Shown one piece after another: positions 1 through 4,368 of a stretch of 6,535 nucleotides of DNA. Where the stretch lies: contig JAISHN010000071.1 in assembly GCA_031262635.1 (NCBI GenBank), positions 1 to 6,535 on the forward strand, given 5' to 3'. Below the pieces are notes generated by a model. It had not been told where the DNA came from. It saw only the letters and a list, made by a program, of their open reading frames with translations, and did no database searches. The stretch's first letter is position 1, and each line of letters opens with the position of its first letter. The stretch is from Holosporaceae bacterium (GTDB taxonomy: Bacteria > Pseudomonadota > Alphaproteobacteria > UBA3830). A program made the position numbers and the translations under genes.

Positions 1-181
1 ATAGGTAAAAATGCAAATTCGAGAATGTTATACTCTGAAATTAGGGCCAAAAAATATGTGGGGGAATGCTTAAAAACCTTGTAACTTCAATGTTTGAGCA
101 ACCATGGGGTGGAGTAAGCCCTTTAACCTAGTCTCAGTCACTCTCGACGCTTGGGTCAGCGATAATTAAAACTAATATAAT
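1..181. other. Non-coding stretch downstream of the brnTA operon
   Basis: I see no gene with a credible start and ribosome binding site here and no tRNA fold. It lies 3' of the minus-strand operon that ends at 182, so it may contain that operon's 3' untranslated region, but there is no convincing GC-rich hairpin followed by a T-run on the minus strand. The only noteworthy item is a 15-base word at 104-118 that recurs in inverted orientation near the other end of the window (6422-6436). Confidence 0.5.
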
Positions 182-511
182 TTAATGAAATCTTTTCAGC
201 TCAGCCGTTAGCGAGCTCAGACATCTACAGATAGACAACATATCCGCATGCTCTCGCTCGCTGTTTTTCCTTAACTCATCTTGCAGCAGCATGAGCTCAA
301 CGATTGTGGCAGCGGCATTCACATCATCAATCCCTAATCTTTTCAAGACATCATTTTCAGCTTTAACCAACGCCGACAGGTCTTCCATACGCCTGTAAAG
401 AACGGCCGCCGGATCTTCTCTAGGCGGCTCCATGCAGTTTGCGCATGTCGCAAAAATTATAGTCGCCGTTAATATTATTCGCTTTGAAAGCTCTCTAGAT
501 TTTTCAGTCAT
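182..511 (-). CDS. Small exported or membrane-anchored coiled-coil protein, third gene of the brnTA operon
   Basis: 109 residues, unrecognised. Seen: a basic N-terminus (KSRELSKR), a hydrophobic stretch at about residues 12-24 (IILTATIIFATCA), then a hydrophilic, Glu/Leu-rich remainder from about residue 35 likely to form helix or coiled coil. The hydrophobic stretch looks like a signal peptide or anchor. The cysteines at its end do not form a canonical lipobox, so lipidation is doubtful; signal peptidase I cleavage near TCA is possible. The start is fixed by a strong Shine-Dalgarno (TAAGGAGG, about 5 bases before the ATG). The gene begins 19 bases after the brnA stop on the same strand, so it is probably cotranscribed with the toxin-antitoxin pair. 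Function unknown. It could be an accessory of the module, or an unrelated cargo gene read from the same promoter. That it is a real gene is well supported by the ribosome binding site and operon spacing. Confidence 0.72.
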   Translation of the reverse strand: MTEKSRELSKRIILTATIIFATCANCMEPPREDPAAVLYRRMEDLSALVKAENDVLKRLGIDDVNAAATIVELMLLQDELRKNSEREHADMLSICRCLSSLTAELKRFH

Positions 512-530
512 CTTTTCCTCCTTAAAAAAA

Positions 531-854
531 TTACAAAACGGCTTGCTTCAATATGTCGGGACGTCCGGCGGCGTAGGTTAAAACGTCCGCCATTATCCCA
601 GTGTAGCCTTTTCCTAACGCCCTATACGCGTCTAGACACTCAGGAGCTAAACGAATTGTAACGGTTGGTTTTAGGCGCTTCTTCGCTTGCCTTAACGCTC
701 TCGCCTTAGCCGCAAACTCCGCTAGAGCCTGCGGACTAGAAGGCGGACAGTCGGGATCATACGTCGCCGGCGCTTTAGCCGCTTCCCTTATCTCTTTCAG
801 TTGCGCTTCAGTCGGCTTTTGTCCAGTCTCTATCGTTATCCGGGTCGTCGCCAT
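531..854 (-). CDS. brnA: BrnA-type antitoxin (ribbon-helix-helix transcriptional repressor)
   Basis: 107 residues. BrnA antitoxins bind and neutralise the BrnT ribonuclease and, with it, repress their own promoter. Seen: a charged N-terminal half, then the linker DPDCPPSSPQALAEF (about 34-47) with the family's Asp-Pro-Asp-x-Pro-Pro feel, and a C-terminal DNA-binding block from about residue 62 (KPTVTIRLAPECLDAYRALG, then KGYTGIMADVLTYA), matching the beta-strand plus two helices of BrnA RHH domains. The start is set by AAGGAG about 6 bases upstream of the ATG, which makes the gene overlap the end of brnT by 47 bases, so the two are translationally linked. The order toxin-then-antitoxin is typical of brnTA. 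The DNA here is richer in G+C than efp (33 of 60 bases at 541-600, against 24 of 60 in the first 60 of efp), compatible with horizontal acquisition. Confidence 0.88.
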   Translation of the reverse strand: MATTRITIETGQKPTEAQLKEIREAAKAPATYDPDCPPSSPQALAEFAAKARALRQAKKRLKPTVTIRLAPECLDAYRALGKGYTGIMADVLTYAAGRPDILKQAVL

Positions 855-1122
855 AATAACTCCTTTTCTCCGCTCTTGTCGCGAGCCTCGCCATAATTAA
901 GCGGGTCGCTTTCCTTCGTTCCGTATAAACTACGAATAAAACCTTGCCCGCCTTCCCTAACGTCTGCATCCGTTCCTCTCCCGACGTATTGCTCTCGCTG
1001 TCGTCCGCGCGTTCTATGCGCATGGGGTCGTTAAAGATTAAGGCGGCCGTGGCTAGATGTATCTTATGCTTTCGCCAGTTTAACGCATCCTTTTCAGGGT
1101 CAAATTCAAACTTCCTAGCCAT
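808..1122 (-). CDS. brnT: BrnT-type ribonuclease toxin
   Basis: 104 residues, near the usual BrnT length. BrnT is a RelE-fold endoribonuclease that stops translation and forms a complex with BrnA. Seen: FEFDPEKDALNWRKHKI at about 5-21 (the family's strand-helix with W/N and KH; the usual KHG is KHK here), F-NDP at 30-33, GEER at 48-51, the core strand VLFVVYTER at 61-69, and RLIMARLATRAEKRSYY at 74-90, the Arg-rich C-terminal helix containing the conserved A-R-x-A-T-R-x-E-x-R signature. All expected blocks are present, so the toxin is probably intact. After the signature comes a 14-residue acidic tail (GDDPDNDRDW and on). No Shine-Dalgarno precedes the ATG. A promoter whose predicted start falls on the A of the ATG suggests leaderless translation. 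The stop lies inside brnA. Confidence 0.9.
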   Translation of the reverse strand: MARKFEFDPEKDALNWRKHKIHLATAALIFNDPMRIERADDSESNTSGEERMQTLGKAGKVLFVVYTERRKATRLIMARLATRAEKRSYYGDDPDNDRDWTKAD

Positions 1123-1127
1123 ATTTT

Positions 1128-1157
1128 ATTGTAATACTTTTTTGTGTTCTCTGTCAA
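1128..1157 (-). promoter_or_regulatory. Sigma70-type promoter of the brnT-brnA-orf operon
   Basis: On the minus strand a perfect -35 TTGACA (1157 to 1152) is followed after 18 bases by TACAAT (1133 to 1128), one mismatch from consensus. The A of the brnT ATG (1122) is the sixth base past the -10, so transcription would begin at or within a base or two of the start codon. A small palindrome, AAGCGCTT (1156-1163), overlaps the -35 edge. BrnA is known to repress its own operon, so an operator is expected here, but I cannot identify it with certainty. Confidence 0.7.
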
Positions 1158-1169
1158 GCGCTTCCAGCG

Positions 1170-1197
1170 TTGAGTTCCAGCAAAAATACGATATCAT
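1170..1197 (+). promoter_or_regulatory. Possible promoter for the plus-strand start at 1225
   Basis: TTGAGT (1170-1175), a 16-base spacer, and TATCAT (1192-1197) give a moderate sigma70-like match pointing towards the ATG at 1225. It lies back to back with the brnT promoter, so the region would be a divergent control region. The match is not strong enough to be sure. Confidence 0.35.
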
Positions 1198-1224
1198 CAC
1201 AAACAATCGATAAAGGAGGAGCAA

Positions 1225-1428
1225 ATGGCCGACTACCAAGAAAGCAAAGCTAAATTCAAAATCATTTTAGGCGGCGAAAAGTCTCGTTTCCTTCGAATCC
1301 TTCATATAATCAACGCTTGTCGCGTAAATTTCAAGAATTTGACGATAGAATACTTTTTCGGACGAGCGGATATCTCGAATGCGATCGAGCAGCTCTTTCC
1401 AATACCCGCCGTCTCCGGCTTGTTTTAA
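1225..1428 (+). pseudogene. Translation start of a lost plus-strand gene, running into antisense rhuM sequence
   Basis: An excellent ribosome binding site (AAAGGAGGA, four bases before the ATG) precedes ATG at 1225, and the first 16 or 17 codons (MADYQESKAKFKIILGG) read like a normal protein N-terminus. From about 1272-1278 onward the DNA is the opposite strand of a rhuM fragment, so the remaining residues of the 67-codon frame are antisense noise. The simplest reading is that a deletion or recombination joined the 5' end of a real gene to the 3'-truncated end of rhuM. I do not recognise the lost gene. The fused 67-residue peptide may still be translated. Confidence 0.5.
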
Positions 1429-1700
1429 CAAATCGTCGTTAAGCGCAAATCCCTTCTTGATATATTCCGATAAATGGACGTCGTCCATTGACGAAACTTA
1501 GTCGCAATTTTTGAATTTACGCGATATCCGACAGCCAATATCATATTGAGACTGAAATACTCAGTCGGCTTATCGGAATTTGCAATGCGCATTTTTTGCG
1601 CATTACTCTCGTAGTCCAATTCTTTATCTTCTAAGATGTTGTTTATATGTCTCGATACGCCGCTTCTATCTATTTGAAATAATAATCGGGAGCCAACTAT
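1267..1700 (-). pseudogene. rhuM: Degraded rhuM (RhuM family 'virulence protein'), frameshifted and truncated at both ends
   Basis: RhuM proteins carry an N-terminal helix-turn-helix-like segment and a conserved C-terminal block; their biochemical role is not settled, and they often sit in accessory islands. Seen on the minus strand: LFQIDRSGVSRHINNILEDK (from about 1682), then LNMILAVGYRVNSKIATKFRQW, both hallmark RhuM blocks. In another frame it continues with EYIKKGFALNDD, ELLDRIRDIRSSEKVFY, IYATSVDY and SKETRLF. The two frames meet at 1466-1469, where CGG-AATATATC reads as CGG-GAA-TAT-ATC if one G is restored, so a single-base loss explains the break. Before LFQ the expected WLTQ segment is damaged: TGGCTC is only four bases from TTATTTCAA where about seven codons belong. 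The C-terminus stops right after SKETRLF, at the junction with the plus-strand start at 1225. Confidence 0.85.
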
Positions 1701-1761
1701 GAACGAATTTGCAAACTTCGTCGGCTTGGACGTTTCTAAAGAAAAACGGGTTTTAGGTCGT

Positions 1762-1994
1762 GTTAGGAAAAATTTTGTTCGTCGTTCCTTTCCGTCATCC
1801 TGAGCGCAGCGAAGGATCCAGACGGCGAGTATGCCGGAAAAGCGCGTGGATCCTTCGTCGGGCAAGCCCTCCTCGAGGATGACGGAGAAGGAAAAACTTC
1901 GCGAATTCACGCGCCTAGCAACGACTTATTGCGGAGTATAAACCTCTTGTTTCAACAAAAATAGCCTCATCCCGCTCGTCACATTTTTCCTAAC
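1762..1994. mobile_element. MITE-like repeat element, copy A
   Basis: A 233-base element ends in perfect 12-base inverted repeats: GTTAGGAAAAAT (1762-1773) and ATTTTTCCTAAC (1983-1994). Inside it are nested inverted repeats: TCCGTCATCCT (1791-1801) with AGGATGACGGA (1876-1886), and CGAAGGATCC (1810-1819) with GGATCCTTCG (1848-1857), so either strand can fold into a long hairpin. Its sequence recurs at 4070-4327. The TA at 1764-1765 and at 1991-1992 could be a duplicated TA target, as made by IS630/Tc1-mariner transposases. There is no transposase gene, so it would be non-autonomous. The core GTCATCCTGAGCG...GAAGGATCC resembles a dispersed bacterial repeat that is often mistranslated as short proteins containing AQDD. 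It sits between the damaged 5' end of rhuM and the gene fragment at 1995. Confidence 0.75.
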
Positions 1995-2181
1995 GGAACC
2001 TAGTCTTGCTCTAGACTATCATGCGCCTGAAGATAGCGCTTGTATTCTTGAATTTGAGGACGCTAAATTATACGGCTCTTCTATGACGATTAGAGATGTC
2101 GCAAAGCTTGCGGAGCCTGAATACTATAAAAGACTCGAAAGACTTTTAGAAAGGATACACTCTCGCGGCGCGGCGGACTAA
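1995..2181 (+). pseudogene. 3' fragment of an unrecognised plus-strand gene
   Basis: The plus-strand frame ending in TAA at 2179-2181 reads LALDYHAPEDSACILEFEDA, then KLYGSSMTIRDVAKLAEPEYYKRL and ERLLERIHSRGAAD, with composition and codon use like genuine coding DNA. It has no suitable start: to the left it runs straight into the MITE-like element and meets a stop inside it near 1936. An in-frame ATG at 2083 could give only 32 residues and lacks a clear ribosome binding site. Best read as the surviving C-terminus of a gene cut by the element or by an associated rearrangement. Family not recognised. It could be the tail of the gene whose start survives at 1225, but nothing in the sequence proves it. 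Confidence 0.5.
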
Positions 2182-2222
2182 AAATCTGCCGAGCGCGTAG
2201 CCAAAATTTTCTTCCAAGGCTA

Positions 2223-2251
2223 TTGGAAAAAAAACGTCGTCGTCGTAGACT
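2223..2251 (+). promoter_or_regulatory. Candidate efp promoter
   Basis: TTGGAA (2223-2228), 17 bases including a CGTCGTCGTCG run, then TAGACT (2246-2251); each hexamer matches sigma70 consensus at four of six positions. This would give a leader of about 20 bases before the efp ATG, which contains the efp ribosome binding site. Confidence 0.4.
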
Positions 2252-2280
2252 AGCAAACGCCGTTTTTAGAAGGACGACAT

Positions 2281-2844
2281 ATGAAAATTAGCGCAAACGA
2301 ATTGAGAATCGGATCGTTGATCGAGCATAAAGGGAAGTTGTGGACGGTTTGCAAGCTTCAGCATGTTAAGCCTGGAAAAGGCGGAGCTTACGTGCAGGCG
2401 GAGTTAAAAGAAATAAAAAATGGAACGAAACTAAACGAGCGTTTTAGATCCGACGAATCGTTGGAAAAAGTCAGGTTAGACGAGGAAGAGCATCAGTTTT
2501 TATACAGAGAAGGCGACGTTTTCACTTTTATGAATATGTCGACTTTCGATCAACTGCAGATCGGCAAAGAAGCAATAGGAGACGCGGCGGCCTTTTTGCA
2601 GGATAATATGGTCGTTAAAGTTAGCTCCTACGAGGGGGAGATTATCGGAATCGTTTTGCCGGACACGGTCGTTATGGAGGTCGTCGAAGCGGACGCGGTC
2701 GTAAAAGGCCAAACCGCGTCGGCTTCATACAAACCGGCGGTATTGGAGAACGGCGCTAGAATTTTAGTGCCTCCGCATATCGAAGCCGGCGTAAAAGTCG
2801 TCGTAAACACGTCCGACGGTTCTTACGTAGAGAGAGCGAAGTAG
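2281..2844 (+). CDS. efp: Translation elongation factor P (EF-P)
   Basis: 187 residues, full length for EF-P. This cytoplasmic factor binds ribosomes stalled on polyproline stretches, between the P and E sites, and promotes peptide bond formation. Seen: the three-domain layout with an N-terminal KOW-like domain (about 1-64), a central OB domain (about 65-127; FLYREGDVFTFMN) and a C-terminal OB domain (about 128-187; VKGQTASASYKPAVLENG, VPPHIEAG, SYVERAK). The loop tip VKPGKGGAY carries Lys33, equivalent to the E. coli lysine that EpmA/EpmB modify with beta-lysine; no modification gene is in this window. The start is supported by AGAAGGA about 7 bases upstream. Sequence details (GGAYVQ, YVERAK) are alphaproteobacterial. 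The stop is five bases before tRNA-Leu, so the two are likely cotranscribed. Upstream DNA is repeat and pseudogene debris, so any former operon partner has been lost. Confidence 0.97.
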   Translation: MKISANELRIGSLIEHKGKLWTVCKLQHVKPGKGGAYVQAELKEIKNGTKLNERFRSDESLEKVRLDEEEHQFLYREGDVFTFMNMSTFDQLQIGKEAIGDAAAFLQDNMVVKVSSYEGEIIGIVLPDTVVMEVVEADAVVKGQTASASYKPAVLENGARILVPPHIEAGVKVVVNTSDGSYVERAK

Positions 2845-2849
2845 TTTTA

Positions 2850-2936
2850 GCCCGGATGGCGGAATTGGTAGACGCGCTAGGTTCAGGTCCTAGTCCGCGC
2901 AAGCGGGTGGAAGTTCGAGTCTTCTTTCGGGCACCA
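2850..2936 (+). tRNA. tRNA-Leu (anticodon CAG)
   Basis: 87 bases with the long variable arm of a class II tRNA. The acceptor pairs GCCCGGA (2850-2856) with TTCGGGC (2926-2932); the discriminator is A, and CCA is encoded (2934-2936). The anticodon stem CTAGG/CCTAG encloses TTCAGGT, with anticodon CAG at 2884-2886, reading CUG. The T-arm is GAAG-TTCGAGT-CTTC. It starts five bases after the efp stop, so it is probably processed from an efp-tRNA transcript. A run of six T (2938-2943) directly follows the CCA and could help terminate transcription. Confidence 0.96.
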
Positions 2937-3026
2937 GTTTTTTGTTGCATGAGTTTTTGTCGCGGTCTAAAAAAATAACGCGGAGATTTGTTTTGTTATA
3001 TATGAGCGAAAATAATAAAACGACTA

Positions 3027-3055
3027 TGGACAAAAACTTGAATTTAATTTATACA
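3027..3055 (+). promoter_or_regulatory. Promoter of tRNA-Phe
   Basis: TGGACA (3027-3032, one mismatch to TTGACA), a 17-base spacer and TATACA (3050-3055) predict a start near 3062, a few bases before the mature tRNA 5' end. Another pair closer in (TTGAAT 3038, TAAAAT 3060) would start inside the tRNA and was not preferred. Confidence 0.55.
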
Positions 3056-3068
3056 AACATAAAATCGC

Positions 3069-3144
3069 GCCTAGGTAGCTCAGTCGGTAGAGCAAGGGAC
3101 TGAAAATCCCTGTGTCGGCGGTTCGATTCCGTCCCTAGGCACCA
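3069..3144 (+). tRNA. tRNA-Phe (anticodon GAA)
   Basis: 76 bases, complete cloverleaf. Acceptor GCCTAGG (3069-3075) pairs with CCTAGGC (3134-3140), A discriminator, encoded CCA (3142-3144). Anticodon stem AGGGA/TCCCT with loop CTGAAAA, anticodon GAA at 3102-3104. The T-loop is TTCGATT. The whole closely follows the alphaproteobacterial tRNA-Phe pattern. Confidence 0.97.
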
Positions 3145-3145
3145 C

Positions 3146-3174
3146 CGCTATTGCGAAAATGCTTATCAATAGCG
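3146..3174. terminator. Hairpin between convergent tRNA-Phe and radical SAM gene
   Basis: CGCTATTG (3146-3153) and CAATAGCG (3167-3174) form a perfect 8-base stem with a 13-base loop, two bases after the tRNA-Phe CCA and four bases beyond the stop of the convergent gene. No T-run follows on either strand, so it is not a textbook intrinsic terminator. It may end or protect both transcripts. Confidence 0.45.
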
Positions 3175-3178
3175 CGAG

Positions 3179-4054
3179 TCATAACAATTTCAGCTGAATT
3201 TTTTTATTTTCATCTTCATTTTTATAAATTTCGTTATAAAAATTATGTTTTCTTCTAAGATTTTTAATTTCTCGCTCAAAAGCTTCGCGATAATTTTCGT
3301 CCGCGTAGCTTCCGACGTAAAGCGGCTTTATTTTCTCGAGAAGCTCGGGAAAAAGTTTGCTCATATAGCCGTAGAAGACTTTTTTCGTATTTCCGCGAAG
3401 ATGCAGCAGTTGCGGATGGATAAATCTCGCCCCGTTTTCTTTTGCGAGTTTAAAAATAGCGTCGAGATTCTCTACGCCGTCGGTAAGATACGGAATTATC
3501 GGCATCATTAACGCGCCGACGCAAATTCCTCGCTTGTTTAATTCTCCCAACATATTCAGTCGATCAACGGTCGGAGAGGAAAACGGTTCGATTTTTTCGC
3601 GAATGAATTCGTCGATTACGGAAACGGACGCGCAAACGCTGACTCCCGCGACTTCGTTTAGTTCTTCTAAAAGATCGATATCTCGCAATAAAAGCGTCGA
3701 CTTAGTCGCGATCGTCATCGGATTCTTATATCGAATGAACGTCCTTATAATTTTCGGCATAAGGACGTATTTTTTCTCCAACGGCTGATACGCGTCGGTT
3801 ACGCCGCAGACTTTAACGGTATCTCCTTTCCACGAGCGTTTTGAAAAATCCGCGTTTAGCGCGTCGGCGACGTTTGTTTTAACGAAAATGTCGTCGAAGA
3901 ATTGATCTGTATCCAGATACTTATGCGAATATTGAGCGAAACAATAAACGCATCTGTGCGCGCAGCCGCGATAGATATTTAAATCCCAGTTAGTCGAGAT
4001 TTTTTTGTTATGATAATGCAAAGCGGTTTTGCAGGTTATTTCTTTTATCGCCAT
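3179..4054 (-). CDS. Radical SAM protein of the SPL-like family (SplB-related, COG1533 type)
   Basis: 291 residues. Seen: an intact radical SAM cluster motif YRGCAHRCVYC with Cys31, Cys35 and Cys38 to hold a 4Fe-4S cluster, followed by FAQYSHKYL, the aromatic/His-Tyr pattern of SPL-like radical SAM proteins. Next come VKVCGVTDAYQPLEKKY (about 80-96), the typical ATKSTLLLRDIDLLEEL block (about 115-131), and SVCASVSVIDE (about 138-148). Relatives are annotated as spore photolyase-like. True SplB repairs the spore photoproduct, but this family is broad and occurs in non-spore formers, so the substrate is unknown. The start ATG is the only good one, since the next Met is far past the Cys motif, yet no Shine-Dalgarno precedes it. 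A MITE-like element begins only 15 bases upstream and may have replaced the original promoter and leader. The reading frame is open and complete, so the protein itself is probably still functional if expressed. Confidence 0.88.
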   Translation of the reverse strand: MAIKEITCKTALHYHNKKISTNWDLNIYRGCAHRCVYCFAQYSHKYLDTDQFFDDIFVKTNVADALNADFSKRSWKGDTVKVCGVTDAYQPLEKKYVLMPKIIRTFIRYKNPMTIATKSTLLLRDIDLLEELNEVAGVSVCASVSVIDEFIREKIEPFSSPTVDRLNMLGELNKRGICVGALMMPIIPYLTDGVENLDAIFKLAKENGARFIHPQLLHLRGNTKKVFYGYMSKLFPELLEKIKPLYVGSYADENYREAFEREIKNLRRKHNFYNEIYKNEDENKKIQLKLL

Positions 4055-4069
4055 GGGTTATTAAGTTGC

Positions 4070-4327
4070 GTTAGGAAAAATTTTGTTCGTCGTCCCTTTC
4101 CTTCATCCTCGCTTCTGTTTCCCTCGTCATCCTGAGCGCAGCGAAGGATCCAGACGGCGAGTACGTCGGAAAATCGTTTGGATCCTTCGTCGGGCAAGCC
4201 CTCCTCTAGGATGACGGAGAAAGAAGAAGTTTCGCGACTTCGCGCTTCTAGCAACGACTTATTACGGAGTATAAACCTCTTGTTTCAACAAAAATAGCCC
4301 CATACCACTCATCGCATCTTTCCTAGT
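4070..4327. mobile_element. MITE-like repeat element, copy B
   Basis: 258 bases, same family and orientation as 1762-1994. The left end GTTAGGAAAAAT (4070-4081) is identical to copy A; the right end ATCTTTCCTAGT (4316-4327) pairs with it at nine of twelve positions. The hairpin core is kept: CGAAGGATCC (4142-4151) with GGATCCTTCG (4180-4189), and GTCATCCT with AGGATGAC (4208-4215). Copy B has about 24 extra bases near 4102-4125 that copy A lacks, including a second partial CATCCTC word. Both copies share the almost unchanged tail CGGAGTATAAACCTCTTG and onward. Flanking TA (4072-4073, 4324-4325) fits a TA target. It lies between the radical SAM gene and the glycosyltransferase gene. Short ATG-initiated frames within it are repeat-derived and not believed. 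Confidence 0.75.
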
Positions 4328-4348
4328 ACAGCCTACTTGCATTCCTAT

Positions 4349-4368
4349 ATTCGTTATTCTGAACGAAT
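4349..4368. terminator. Hairpin across the stop of the glycosyltransferase gene
   Basis: ATTCGTT (4349-4355) and AACGAAT (4362-4368) form a 7-base stem with a 6-base loop that includes the stop codon at 4354-4356. No T-run follows on the minus strand, so at best it is a weak terminator or 3'-end stabiliser for the rpoZ-glycosyltransferase transcript. Confidence 0.3.

Noticed and set aside
944..1213. Plus-strand open frame opposite brnT
   Set aside because: brnT matches its family throughout; the opposite frame is a by-product.
1466..1469. Programmed frameshift in rhuM
   Set aside because: There is no slippery heptamer or downstream structure I can see, and both gene ends are also lost, so simple decay is the better explanation.
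1701..1910. Minus-strand reading frame with an ATG at 1910 that runs from the MITE-like element into rhuM
   Set aside because: Its first 50 or so residues are translated repeat (RCAQDD-type sequence), also found in copy B. There is no good ribosome binding site. It is a chance fusion, not the native rhuM start.
2188..2230. Intrinsic terminator upstream of efp (TAGCC/GGCTA with following A-run)
   Set aside because: The stem is only five bases with a 15-base loop, and the plus strand has an A-run rather than a T-run.
4045..4254. 69-codon minus-strand frame in MITE copy B
   Set aside because: It is repeat-derived, the same RCAQDD-type translation as in copy A, and overlaps the start of the radical SAM gene out of frame.
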